NCBI GenBank assembly: GCA_002394025.1
Contig: DGSV01000007.1
Coordinates: 1-14,967, forward strand
Reading direction: 5' to 3'
Length of the DNA stretch: 14,967 bases
DNA from: Bacteroidales bacterium UBA4353
GTDB lineage: Bacteria; Bacteroidota; Bacteroidia; Bacteroidales; Paludibacteraceae
This document shows positions 7,589 to 14,967 of this stretch, one piece after another; the stretch's first letter is position 1; every line of letters starts with the position of its first letter. The position numbers and the translations under genes are program-made. The notes under the pieces are model-generated. The model was given only the letters and a program-made list of their open reading frames with translations. It did no database searches and was not told the DNA's origin.

Positions 7589-10500
7589 TTTACGATAATT
7601 TTCTTGAGTATGCGTTGTCCGTCATGGCGTGTAATTTCCACCATGTATATGCCGGCTGATTGTGGAATGCTGATGCGTGCATTGGCTCCCGCGGCTATTT
7701 GTGTGCTCACTATGCTTCCCATCTGGTTGATAATGCGCACCTGCATGGGCTCTGCCGCAGCTCCGGTGATGAAGGCTTCACCGTTGATAACTACTGTTGG
7801 TGAAACGCTGACAAGGTCGTAGCCGGCGAAGTCTTTGAGCGTGAATTCGCACGATGTTTTGGTAATGCCGTCTTTCTTACGCGTCAGTTCCAGTGAGAAC
7901 GCGTCTCCGATTTGCGGTTGTATTCCTGCATTGGGCAGGTAGAGTTGCGCTCCATTTTGCCCTGATATTGGCGTTCCGTTATGGTACCACTGTATTGTTG
8001 TGAATTCGCCGTATTTATCGACAGCGCGTTGGCGCAGAGCCAGGAAATCGCCCCAGCGTTGTGTGATAACGCTATCGGCGGCGTATGGTACGTCGAAGTC
8101 GATATTGAAAATTGTGTCACCGCAGGCGGCATTGTCGAATTTGATGCGTGCCGAATAGGTACCCGGCAGTACGTCAACGTCAAGTGGTATGGAAACTTCC
8201 GCCTCGTCTTCCACATCGCCGTCAACGTTATGGAATCCGGCATCGAGCGACGCTTTGTCAAACATCAGATGATATGCCGTAGCCACGCCTTTTTGAACTG
8301 TGTAGGGGATGTTGATGGCTGCGAGGCCTTGTTGGCAGTAGTCCATACGCTCATAGTCGAGGGTCATGACCAGAGAACTGAGTATGCGTACGTGGTTGGT
8401 ATATACCAGTGTGTCGCAGCCTCCGAATGATACTTCCACATGGTGTTCGTAGATAGAGTCCTCTTTAGTGGGGTCTATCTCCTGTCCGAACCATGTCCAT
8501 GGCAGGCGCACGTCTTTGTCGCAGACCATGGTGTCAGAGGGTATTGTTTCTGTCTCTATTACCGTGAGGTCGAATGTCAGTGTGCTGTCGCAGCCGGCCC
8601 AAGTCTTGAGTACTGTGGTGTAGGTACCTGTTTGGTCATAGTGCTGACCGTTGAAGTCGAATCCTGCATCGCCGTCGCACATATATTTCACGGTTGTTGC
8701 CGATGTTGGTCCGATAGGTCCGATGACGAATGTCGTGTCCAGTTCGTCGGAGCAGTCGGCATCAATCATGCGGGTGTACATGTGCACACTAATTCTCTCT
8801 CCTTCTTCGGGCACATCCAGTATCATCTCTTCGAGGTCTTCGCTTCGCATAACTATTCCGTCGGCGCGGTGTATGGTCCATAGTGTCAGTCCGTTGAATG
8901 TCGGCAAGGTGTCGCGTACGAGGTTGCCGTCAGCGTCGTTGTAGTATTCTATCATACGGCTAGTGTTGACCAGTCGCACTTTGTTTTGGCAGTTTACGGG
9001 CTCCCAATAGGCTTTCACGTCGGCTTCGGGGAGTACGGCTTTGCGGCTTGATTCGAGGGTGTAGTAGCAGTTGCTGTTATTGGTTTGCATCATGTCCACG
9101 CAGTACACTGCCGTGTCGCTCACTGCCGGTGTGAACACTCTGCCACCCATTGACAGTCGCGGGTCCGTGGCGGGTATGGCATGTGTCATGCCTTCCGATT
9201 TTTTGTACCAGCGATATGAGAAACCTTCATCTACTTCGAATTTGTCGGGTATCACTCCGCATGATTGGTCTCCTTTCATCTTTCCGTCGGTGCAGTCAAG
9301 TGTGAAGTAGGCATATCCGTAGTGACCACTCTGCGAGCAGTCGCGTGTTGTGAGGCGTACGTAAATCACGTCGGGCATGCCGGTGAGGTTCAGGGCTATG
9401 GTAGTCCAGTCTTTCCACGTAACTTGGTCGTATCCTGAGCTGTAGGTGTGCCATCCGGGCATGTGGCTGTCGGCCGCGAAGTCCGCCACGCCGCAGTTGG
9501 GGTCTATGCGGTTGCCTGCGGCGTCAAGAATTTCCAGTGTGAAGTGCGGTTGCTGTGAAGGGTCATGAGACGGGTCTTGAAGCACTACGGCATAGTTCAT
9601 CTTGATAACTCTGGTGTCTTCGTCACGTTCTATGCGATACGTGATAGCTTCCGCTTCGGATCCTGTTTCCCAGTTTCCGAGGCGTACCGAAGCAATGGCG
9701 CCTTGTGGTTTGGTACGTAGTCCACCGCCGGTGTTGGGGTCGAATTCGTTTTCCTTGAAATGTATGGTATGGCGACTTAGGATGCTTGTTGAGCCATTGT
9801 CTATGACGCCTATGCTGCGGTAAGGGTTGTCAAAATCACCGTATTGGCATACCACATCGGGACCGCTGAGGTTCAGGTAGTCGATGCAGTGTCCTGATGC
9901 GTCATATACGAGCATATTCTGGCGCGTAACCCAAAGTGATGTGTCGTTCTCGCATGTGGCGCGTACGCGGAAAGCATATACGCCCTCTGTGAGAGTGATT
10001 TGCGGAACATCATAATAACTATTGGTGATATTATTAACATGGGTGACGTTGTTTGGCTCCGTCATCTTGAAGTATTCGAGCTCATAGCTGTCGGCATAAC
10101 CGGTCCACGAGAATCGGCAGTTACCTTGTTGCGTGTTCTCTTGCATGAGGTTCATGGGCTTCATATAGCAATCACCCACGTTGCCTTTTCGCACGATGTC
10201 AATGTTATCTATGCAAGCTCCCGGGTTTTGTACCGGGGCGTTGCCGCTTGCGCTGACAAAGGCGAACATCAGGCACATGTTTTGACTCGCTTGGGAGTTG
10301 GTGATTGTCAGTATCTTCTGGTCATTGCTCCAGTCGAAAGCCTTGGTATATATGCCTTTGACGTAGTTCGCATTACGATATATCGAGTTCGCGGCTATCA
10401 TGTTATTGGCTTGCGCATGGAGTAGTGGCAACCTATTCTCCGGCAACCAGAGCACGAATAGCGAGTCGCCGACACCACCCTTGATGTTGTAGTCGAAGGA

Positions 10501-10815
10501 GATGTCGTAGTCACCTGCCGGCAGTTGGAAGCGCTTTATGGCGGAAATGATATATCCCGAGTTTTCGCGGATGAATACAGCATTGCCGTGTCCGGGACCA
10601 TTGATAGGGCTGACGTACAAACTGTGTGTGCCGTGCGATGCCGTGGCCTCGCCAACCATATAGCTCATGTCGATACCATAGGCGGTGGCGAGTTCCCAAT
10701 CAGCGATGTCCGAAGCGTTCTCGAAATCGCAGTGGTAAGGAACATTGGTGACCTGCGCACGAATCAGGCACGTCAGAGAGAGTGTGATGAGTAAAGTGGT
10801 AAAAAGTCTCTTCAT
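7585..10815 (-). CDS. Large secreted protein with T9SS type A sorting domain
   Basis: This protein is predicted to be exported by Sec and then moved through the outer membrane by the type IX system. Signal peptide about 1-20 (ends LIRAQ). About 25-205 looks like a choice-of-anchor J/MAM-like jelly roll (starts PYHCDFENASDIADW, ends GACIDNIDIV). About 215-305 is fibronectin-III-like (CRFSWTGYADSYELEYF, YAFRVRAT). About 310-700 is beta-rich and not recognised. Two Cys modules follow (AGCDSTLTFDLTV near 740, FGGCDTLVYTNHV near 800), a motif common in Bacteroidota surface proteins. About 1002-1076 is the sorting domain, with GIYMVEI and the basic end LKKIIVK. No protease or glycosidase active site is visible, so an adhesive or structural role is likely but unproven. 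It is first in an operon with the OmpA gene, with a -7 box about 45 bp upstream. Confidence 0.9.
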   Translation of the reverse strand: MKRLFTTLLITLSLTCLIRAQVTNVPYHCDFENASDIADWELATAYGIDMSYMVGEATASHGTHSLYVSPINGPGHGNAVFIRENSGYIISAIKRFQLPAGDYDISFDYNIKGGVGDSLFVLWLPENRLPLLHAQANNMIAANSIYRNANYVKGIYTKAFDWSNDQKILTITNSQASQNMCLMFAFVSASGNAPVQNPGACIDNIDIVRKGNVGDCYMKPMNLMQENTQQGNCRFSWTGYADSYELEYFKMTEPNNVTHVNNITNSYYDVPQITLTEGVYAFRVRATCENDTSLWVTRQNMLVYDASGHCIDYLNLSGPDVVCQYGDFDNPYRSIGVIDNGSTSILSRHTIHFKENEFDPNTGGGLRTKPQGAIASVRLGNWETGSEAEAITYRIERDEDTRVIKMNYAVVLQDPSHDPSQQPHFTLEILDAAGNRIDPNCGVADFAADSHMPGWHTYSSGYDQVTWKDWTTIALNLTGMPDVIYVRLTTRDCSQSGHYGYAYFTLDCTDGKMKGDQSCGVIPDKFEVDEGFSYRWYKKSEGMTHAIPATDPRLSMGGRVFTPAVSDTAVYCVDMMQTNNSNCYYTLESSRKAVLPEADVKAYWEPVNCQNKVRLVNTSRMIEYYNDADGNLVRDTLPTFNGLTLWTIHRADGIVMRSEDLEEMILDVPEEGERISVHMYTRMIDADCSDELDTTFVIGPIGPTSATTVKYMCDGDAGFDFNGQHYDQTGTYTTVLKTWAGCDSTLTFDLTVIETETIPSDTMVCDKDVRLPWTWFGQEIDPTKEDSIYEHHVEVSFGGCDTLVYTNHVRILSSLVMTLDYERMDYCQQGLAAINIPYTVQKGVATAYHLMFDKASLDAGFHNVDGDVEDEAEVSIPLDVDVLPGTYSARIKFDNAACGDTIFNIDFDVPYAADSVITQRWGDFLALRQRAVDKYGEFTTIQWYHNGTPISGQNGAQLYLPNAGIQPQIGDAFSLELTRKKDGITKTSCEFTLKDFAGYDLVSVSPTVVINGEAFITGAAAEPMQVRIINQMGSIVSTQIAAGANARISIPQSAGIYMVEITRHDGQRILKKIIVK

Positions 10816-10858
10816 ACCTTAACAACTATTTTTTTTGTGAAAAAACGCAATTTGGCTG

Positions 10859-10866
10859 CAAAGGTA
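10859..10866 (-). promoter_or_regulatory. Bacteroidota -7 box for the T9SS cargo/OmpA operon
   Basis: The minus strand reads TACCTTTG, an exact TAnnTTTG match, placing the start site near 10853 and a leader of about 38 nt before the ATG at 10815. No clear TTG is seen at the -33 distance. The leader ends in GTTGTTAAGGT directly before the ATG, with no good Shine-Dalgarno spacing, as is common in this phylum. Confidence 0.6.
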
Positions 10867-10884
10867 CGAAAAATTATTTGATTT

Positions 10885-10920
10885 CTTACATTTTTAGGCT
10901 ATTTTTCTTAAAAATGTAAG
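10885..10920. terminator. Inverted repeat after rnz (possible weak terminator)
   Basis: CTTACATTTTTA (10885-10896) and TAAAAATGTAAG (10909-10920) are perfect 12-bp arms around a 12-nt loop. It lies between the rnz stop (10948) and the -7 box of the next operon (10866). The stem is A/T-rich and no strong U run follows on the minus strand, so termination is possible but a regulator-binding dyad upstream of the promoter is an equal alternative. Confidence 0.4.
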
Positions 10921-10947
10921 ATTTTCGCAGTAAAAATATTAAAAATG

Positions 10948-11862
10948 CTAAAAGGCAACTTTTGTCATGTCTGCCGCAATGTCAGTGTTAGGGAATATGC
11001 TCCTTGCTTGTGCCAGTAGTGCTTCGAAGTCTGTGATGCGGTTCGAGAAGTGCCCGAGTATCAGTCGTTTGGCATGTGCTTTGGCGGCTATGTCTGCCGC
11101 CTGTGAGGCTGTGGAGTGGAAGTATTTATCGGCGCGCAGCAGGTTGGCGTCGTCGTATGTGCTGTCATGGAACATCAAGTCCACGCCTTCGATATGCGGT
11201 ATTATGCTTTCGGTATATCGTGTGTCGGTGCAATAGGCGTAGGATCGTGTGGTTGTAGGGTTTGTGGTGAGCATATTATTGGGTAGCACGGTGCCGTCGG
11301 GCAGTGTGTAGTCCTCGCCTTGTTTGATGCGGTTGAATGCTGCGATAGGTATTTCTTTGGCGTCGCAAACGTCTCGCAGCAGGTGTCTCATTCCCGGTTT
11401 CTCGTCGAAGCGGAAGCCGGAAGCCGCTATGCGGTGTTGCAGCGGAAAGGCTGTGACACGCACCGCGTCGTCATCATAGACCACGGCAACCTCGTTGGCA
11501 GGTACAGGCTCAAAGACGACCTTGAAAGGCAATTCGTTGCAATAGAATTTGAGCCATGGTGTCATAAGGCGGTTTAGGGCTTCGTGGGCATGTATATGCA
11601 GTTGTTGTGTGCGCCCGTCCATGCCAAGGGTGCTGATGAGTCCCATTAGTCCGAAACAATGGTCGCCATGCAGGTGACTGATGAAGATATGATTCATACG
11701 GCTGATACTGAGGTGCATCTGACGTATGCGTATCTGACACCCCTCACCGCAGTCTATCAGAAACTGACGGTTACGCATGTCAAGCAATTGGCTGCTGGGA
11801 TAGCGCGTCAGTGAAGGTTTTGCGGCTCCGGAACCTAATATGTAGAGACTATGGCGAGTCAT
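10948..11862 (-). CDS. rnz: Ribonuclease Z (tRNA 3'-processing endonuclease)
   Basis: A zinc metallo-beta-lactamase-fold endonuclease that cuts tRNA precursors after the discriminator base in the cytoplasm. The N-terminus ILGSGAAKPSLTRYPSSQLL matches the family's start pattern. The metal motif is SHLHGDHCFGL (His63, His65, Asp67, His68). Further ligand candidates are His143 (LQHRIA), Asp233 (FHDSTYD) and His271 (LGHFSNR), all in the expected order. The length, 304 residues, is the short bacterial form. The ATG at 11862 is preceded by AGGAA. It follows lptB in the same direction; the 122-bp gap is nearly all CTAG array 3, so the two are probably co-transcribed through the repeat, as no TAnnTTTG box is seen there. 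Confidence 0.94.
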   Translation of the reverse strand: MTRHSLYILGSGAAKPSLTRYPSSQLLDMRNRQFLIDCGEGCQIRIRQMHLSISRMNHIFISHLHGDHCFGLMGLISTLGMDGRTQQLHIHAHEALNRLMTPWLKFYCNELPFKVVFEPVPANEVAVVYDDDAVRVTAFPLQHRIAASGFRFDEKPGMRHLLRDVCDAKEIPIAAFNRIKQGEDYTLPDGTVLPNNMLTTNPTTTRSYAYCTDTRYTESIIPHIEGVDLMFHDSTYDDANLLRADKYFHSTASQAADIAAKAHAKRLILGHFSNRITDFEALLAQARSIFPNTDIAADMTKVAF

Positions 11863-11873
11863 TTCCTACGGAG

Positions 11874-11980
11874 TTTTTTTTCTAGCAAATCTAGTAATTC
11901 TAGTTAATCTAGCTAATCTAGTTAATCTAGCTCATCTAGTAATTCTAGCAAATCTAGCTCATCTAGCCCATCTAACTATT
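11874..11980. repeat. CTAG array 3: nonamer tandem repeat between lptB and rnz
   Basis: Ten CTAG tetramers stand at 11882, 11891, 11900, 11909, 11918, 11927, 11936, 11945, 11954 and 11963, exactly 9 bp apart, with a degenerate CTAA at 11972 in the same phase. The variable five bases are CAAAT, TAATT, TTAAT, CTAAT, CTCAT and CCCAT, A/T-rich but different from arrays 1 and 2. A run of eight T (11874-11881) borders the side facing the rnz start, as in array 1. The array fills almost the whole gap between two essential-type genes. Confidence 0.92.
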
Positions 11981-11984
11981 AGCT

Positions 11985-12749
11985 TTATTCAGTTACTTTA
12001 GTCTTTTTCTTCAGCTCGAAGTCACGTCCGAGGTAGTTTTTTCGTACCACTGGGTTTGCCGCCAGTTCTTCGGGAGTACCATGGAAGAGTATCTTTCCCT
12101 CGAAGAGCAGGTAAGCTCGGTCAGTAATTTGTAGTGTTTCGTCAACGTTATGGTCGGTGATGAGTATGCCAATGTTTTTGTCTTTGAGTTTCCATACCAC
12201 GTCTTGTATTTCCTGTACGGCTATGGGGTCCACTCCTGCGAAAGGTTCGTCGAGCATGATGAAACGGGGTTCTATGGCAAGGCATCGTGCTATTTCTGTG
12301 CGTCGTCGTTCTCCTCCCGAGAGTCGGTCACCGAGGTTTTTACGCACGTGGTTGAGGTTGAATTCTCCGATGAGTTCCTCGAGTTTCTGTTTCTGGTATT
12401 CTTTTGTGAAGTTTGTCATCTCCAGCACGGCGCGTATGTTGTCTTCTACTGTCATCTTGCGGAATACCGAGGCTTCCTGCGGCAGGTATCCTATTCCCAG
12501 TTGCGCGCGGCGGTACATGGGGTAGTCGGTGATGTCATCACCGTCGAGAAATATATTGCCCTCATTTGGGGTTACCAGCCCTGTGGTCATGTAGAACGAT
12601 GTGGTCTTGCCGGCGCCGTTGGGTCCGAGCAAGCCTACTATCTCGCCCTGATGGAGTTCTATGCTCACGTCGTTGACCACGGTGCGTTTGCCGTAGCGTT
12701 TGACGAGGTGAGAAGTGCGCAAAACTTTGTTGTCTGTCAATGCTTCCAT
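11985..12749 (-). CDS. lptB: LPS export ABC transporter ATP-binding protein LptB
   Basis: Cytoplasmic ATPase of the LptB2FG complex, which pulls lipopolysaccharide from the inner membrane and pushes it across the LptA-type bridge to the surface. Walker A is GPNGAGKTT (42-50, Lys48); Q-loop region GYLPQEASVFRKMTVEDN is the LptB hallmark; signature LSGGERRR begins at 143; Walker B LDEPFAGVDP has Asp167/Glu168; H-loop is His200 in ITDHNVDETL. The length, 254 residues, is normal with a short Lys-rich C-terminal tail. ATG at 12749 is supported by a -7 box about 40 bp upstream. LptFG, LptC and LptA genes are not in the window, which is usual for this phylum. It probably shares a transcript with rnz. 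Confidence 0.96.
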   Translation of the reverse strand: MEALTDNKVLRTSHLVKRYGKRTVVNDVSIELHQGEIVGLLGPNGAGKTTSFYMTTGLVTPNEGNIFLDGDDITDYPMYRRAQLGIGYLPQEASVFRKMTVEDNIRAVLEMTNFTKEYQKQKLEELIGEFNLNHVRKNLGDRLSGGERRRTEIARCLAIEPRFIMLDEPFAGVDPIAVQEIQDVVWKLKDKNIGILITDHNVDETLQITDRAYLLFEGKILFHGTPEELAANPVVRKNYLGRDFELKKKTKVTE

Positions 12750-12784
12750 GATGTATGATATGTTACGCTATGCTTATTGCGTGA

Positions 12785-12792
12785 CAAAGTTA
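12785..12792 (-). promoter_or_regulatory. Bacteroidota -7 box for lptB (leftward)
   Basis: The minus strand reads TAACTTTG, an exact TAnnTTTG match, predicting a start near 12779 and a leader of about 30 nt before the lptB ATG. No clear -33 TTG is present. It forms the left arm of an inverted repeat with the rightward box at 12806-12813. Confidence 0.55.
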
Positions 12793-12805
12793 CGTAAATT
12801 TTTCG

Positions 12806-12813
12806 TAATTTTG
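12806..12813 (+). promoter_or_regulatory. Bacteroidota -7 box for the BASS transporter gene (rightward)
   Basis: The plus strand reads TAATTTTG, matching TAnnTTTG, and ends only four bases before the ATG at 12818. If used, the transcript would start at or within a few bases of the start codon. There is no clear -33 TTG at the usual distance. Confidence 0.4.
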
Positions 12814-12817
12814 CGCT

Positions 12818-13798
12818 ATGTTACGATTTCTCAAGGATTGGATACTTGCCGTGGCTATCATAGTCGGTGCTTCGGCATATTTTTGCTACGCTCATAGTTC
12901 TGTTTTTGACCCTGTGCGTCCCTATGCCGCCGATGTTGTGGCTTATGTGCAGCCTATCTTGTTGTTTATGATGCTCTTTTTGAGTTTTTGTAAGGTTAAT
13001 CCCCATGACCTGCATTTCACTCGTTGGCATCTTTGGTTGCTGCTATTCCAGAGTGGTGTGTTTATCTTGTTGGGAGTTGCGCTGTGGTGTATGCCCTTCG
13101 TGTCGCCGTCTGTAAGTGTGCTGGTACAGAGCGCCATGCTATGTCTGATATGTCCTACTGCGACGGCAGCCGCTGTGGTTACCGATCGCCTCGGGGGTAA
13201 CGTGCCTTCGATAGTGACTTACACTATGCTTATCAATATCGCCAATGCCGTTGTGATACCTCTTATAGCCCCTGTTGTGCGTGCCGCCACGGAGCAGTAC
13301 TCTTTTCTTACCATGTCGTGGATGATACTGAGTCGTGTGCTTCCCATGCTTGTACTGCCTTTGTTTCTCGCATGGTTTGTGCGCTATGCCATGCCCCGTA
13401 TTCATGCCATGCTGCTCCGGCCCCGCAATCTGGCTTTCTACCTGTGGTGCGTATCGCTGTCGTTGGCTATCGCCGTGAGTACGAGGAGTTTGGTGCGTAG
13501 TGAGCATGGAATGCACATAGCCCTGCTGATAGCCGCAGTGTCCTTTGTGTGCTGTCTGCTGCAGTTTATGCTTGGCAAAATCATGGGGCATCGATATGCT
13601 TCTACGAGACATTTTGATGATGAGCAAACATCGGTAACGGCACTCACGGCAGGGCAGGCCTTGGGACAAAAAAATACCATATTCATCATTTGGGTAGCAT
13701 ATTCTTTTTTTGACCCGCTCACTTCTCTGGCCGGAGGGTTCTATAGTATTTGGCACAACATATACAATTCGTGGCAGATGGCACATCATAAACAATAG
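12818..13798 (+). CDS. Bile acid:sodium symporter family (BASS) transporter
   Basis: A polytopic inner-membrane transporter of 326 residues with about nine or ten hydrophobic helices (about 8-26, 42-59, 70-91, 100-120, 133-155, 164-189, 204-222, 231-255, 284-310). Family signs are the unwound-helix motif CPTATAAAVVTDRLGGN at 112-128 and TAGQALGQKN at 277-286, which in BASS proteins line the sodium and substrate sites. The cytoplasmic segment 256-272 is charged (RHFDDEQ). The substrate is not deducible; many bacterial members move small organic anions other than bile acids. It is the only plus-strand gene here, divergent from lptB with 68 bp between starts, and convergent with the flavin oxidoreductase gene. 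No later ATG would keep the first helix, so the start at 12818 is firm despite the very close promoter box. Confidence 0.88.
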   Translation: MLRFLKDWILAVAIIVGASAYFCYAHSSVFDPVRPYAADVVAYVQPILLFMMLFLSFCKVNPHDLHFTRWHLWLLLFQSGVFILLGVALWCMPFVSPSVSVLVQSAMLCLICPTATAAAVVTDRLGGNVPSIVTYTMLINIANAVVIPLIAPVVRAATEQYSFLTMSWMILSRVLPMLVLPLFLAWFVRYAMPRIHAMLLRPRNLAFYLWCVSLSLAIAVSTRSLVRSEHGMHIALLIAAVSFVCCLLQFMLGKIMGHRYASTRHFDDEQTSVTALTAGQALGQKNTIFIIWVAYSFFDPLTSLAGGFYSIWHNIYNSWQMAHHKQ

Positions 13799-13799
13799 A

Positions 13800-13839
13800 A
13801 ATCACAAATGGCTGCCCACACGAGCAGCCATTTGTGATT
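13800..13839. terminator. Long perfect hairpin between convergent genes
   Basis: AATCACAAATGGCTGC (13800-13815) and GCAGCCATTTGTGATT (13824-13839) are perfect 16-bp arms around an 8-nt loop. It begins two bases after the transporter stop codon, and the flavin oxidoreductase gene ends at 13923 from the other side, so it is placed to end both transcripts. There is no long U run on either side. The remaining 13840-13922 holds nothing else I recognise. Confidence 0.75.
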
Positions 13840-13922
13840 ATTCGATAATGGTTTCGATGATTTTGGGTTAAAATAGTGTTTCTTGTTACTTCCTGATTTG
13901 CTGACGATAGCAATATATAAAA

Positions 13923-14967
13923 TTACTGCCAGCCGTTGAGTTTGCTGTTTTCGGCTTCGGCTTTGTCGATTTCCTTTTGCAGATTTTCAGGCATATTCTG
14001 TACACACTCGTGGCATTTCATTTCCAGAGTGTACATACGCGCCACGCAGTAGTTGGAGCGTTTGCAGCGTGAGCGGTAAGCACGCCCTTGTTCCTCGCTC
14101 TGCATTTCCGCTTCGTGCATGTGTTGTACGAATGCCGGGTCCTGAATAAGCACGTGCGCCATCTGTAGCAGCGGGAAACCGGCATTGAGCACTGTCTCGC
14201 AGTTTTCTCGGCTTTGCACACCGCCAACATAGATAAAATTGGCGTCGGGCAGCGCCTCGCGGAAACGTTTTGCCGTGTCAAGGAAGTAAAGTTCCTTATA
14301 TGGTACTGTGGGCACCAGTATCCTGCCCACGAGCGCGAGACCTATCTTCAGCCACCAGAACTTCCACGGGTTCATATAGTGCGCCATGGTCTTGAGGGGC
14401 ATTGCGCCTCCGAGCACCGTCATGGGAGCCTTGCTCACGAATCCTGCTGTGAGTACCATGCCATGGACGCCGTGTTTCTGGATTTCCTTGGCAACGGTGA
14501 TACAGTCTTCGACCTGCATACCCGACTTGAAACCGTCAAACATATTGGTCTTGACAACAACCGCCATATCGTTGCCGGCATGCTTCATGACCTCATCGAG
14601 AACCTCGTTCATGAAGCGCATACGGTTTTGCAGCGAGCCACCATATTCGTCTTTGCGATGATTGGTATAGGGCGATATGAATTGTGATATGAGGTAGCCG
14701 TGACCGGCATGAATTTCTACGCAGTCGAAACCGCATTCGCGGCAAAAATCCACAGCCTCACCGAAATGTTTCACTATTTCTTTGATTTCCTCTTTCTTAA
14801 GTCCGCGCACTATTGTTGGTGAATAGAGATTGAAGCCCGATGACGCTCCTACCGGTATCTGGTAGCCGCAGGTGTAGAAATGTGTCATATTGCCGCAATG
14901 GCCGAGTTGTATGCTCACTTTCGCACCCTCGGCATGGATGGCGTCCGTGAGGTCTTTCAGGGCAGGT
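13923..14967 (-). CDS. NADH:flavin oxidoreductase, old yellow enzyme family (5' end missing)
   Basis: An FMN-binding TIM-barrel oxidoreductase of the old yellow enzyme/enoate reductase group, which reduces activated C=C bonds with NAD(P)H. The frame stays open to the window edge: upstream of a GTG at 14918 it still reads PALKDLTDAIHAEGAKVSIQ, the normal family sequence before QLGHCGN, so that GTG is internal and the true start lies outside. Visible signs: HAGHGYLISQFISPYTN with the His/His/Tyr active-site region, then RKDEYGGSLQNRMRF, and the late-barrel YVGGVQSRE. After the barrel is a Cys-rich tail with CKRSNYC (near 14050-14075) and CHEC (near 13996-14010), close to but not identical with the 4Fe-4S pattern of 2,4-dienoyl-CoA reductase relatives. 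The flavodoxin-like C-terminal domain of those large enzymes is absent. The substrate is unknown. Confidence 0.9.
   Translation of the reverse strand, partial: PALKDLTDAIHAEGAKVSIQLGHCGNMTHFYTCGYQIPVGASSGFNLYSPTIVRGLKKEEIKEIVKHFGEAVDFCRECGFDCVEIHAGHGYLISQFISPYTNHRKDEYGGSLQNRMRFMNEVLDEVMKHAGNDMAVVVKTNMFDGFKSGMQVEDCITVAKEIQKHGVHGMVLTAGFVSKAPMTVLGGAMPLKTMAHYMNPWKFWWLKIGLALVGRILVPTVPYKELYFLDTAKRFREALPDANFIYVGGVQSRENCETVLNAGFPLLQMAHVLIQDPAFVQHMHEAEMQSEEQGRAYRSRCKRSNYCVARMYTLEMKCHECVQNMPENLQKEIDKAEAENSKLNGWQ

Noticed and set aside
12150..12758. 202-codon plus-strand frame opposite lptB
   Set aside because: It is antisense to an unmistakable LptB and shows no family features.
13139..13795. 218-codon minus-strand frame opposite the transporter
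   Set aside because: Its product is rich in His, Arg, Gln and Tyr with no domain, while the plus strand encodes a clear membrane protein.
14916..14918. GTG as start codon of the flavin oxidoreductase
   Set aside because: The frame continues open to the window edge and the upstream residues match the family, so the gene is cut by the window rather than starting here.

Overview
The window is chromosomal DNA from a member of the Bacteroidales (phylum Bacteroidota). Four signs support this: a one-protein hybrid two-component regulator of the Bacteroides HTCS type, a secreted protein with a type IX secretion (T9SS) C-terminal sorting domain, an OmpA protein with a Lys-Pro linker, and promoter-like TAnnTTTG boxes, the Bacteroidota -7 element, upstream of several starts. 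Family or genus cannot be fixed from the sequence alone. There are eight protein-coding genes, seven on the minus strand and one on the plus strand. I recognise no tRNA, rRNA, CRISPR array or transposase gene.

Layout, left to right. 1-197: noncoding, with two hairpins past the end of the HTCS gene. 198-4589 (-): HTCS sensor/regulator. 4689-5471 (-): FecE/BtuD-type ABC ATPase with no permease or binding protein beside it. 5472-5917: an unusual 446-bp noncoding block made of a 9-bp-periodic CTAG array, a core of consecutive hairpins, a second CTAG array and a terminator-like hairpin. 5918-7588 (-) and 7585-10815 (-): an OmpA-family envelope protein and a 1076-residue T9SS-secreted protein, sharing a 4-bp ATGA stop/start overlap. 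10948-11862 (-): ribonuclease Z. 11863-11984: a third CTAG array filling the gap to lptB. 11985-12749 (-): LptB. 12750-12817: compact divergent promoter region. 12818-13798 (+): BASS-type (bile acid:sodium symporter family) transporter. 13800-13839: long perfect hairpin between convergent genes. 13923 to the right edge (-): old-yellow-enzyme family NADH:flavin oxidoreductase, cut by the window end.

How the genes relate. The tightest functional unit is the T9SS cargo/OmpA pair, probably one transcript from a promoter near 10860: the large protein is exported to the surface and the OmpA protein spans from the outer membrane to peptidoglycan. lptB and rnz probably share a transcript across the CTAG array; LptB powers LPS transport and RNase Z matures tRNA 3' ends. 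The HTCS gene has its own promoter box and no SusC/SusD genes beside it within the window.

The most unusual feature is the CTAG repeat family. Three arrays contain 27 CTAG tetramers in about 250 bp, almost all exactly 9 bp apart. CTAG is otherwise nearly absent: I noticed only two other copies. Two arrays begin with a run of 8-10 T next to the start codon of a minus-strand gene, and one pair of arrays brackets a hairpin-rich core.
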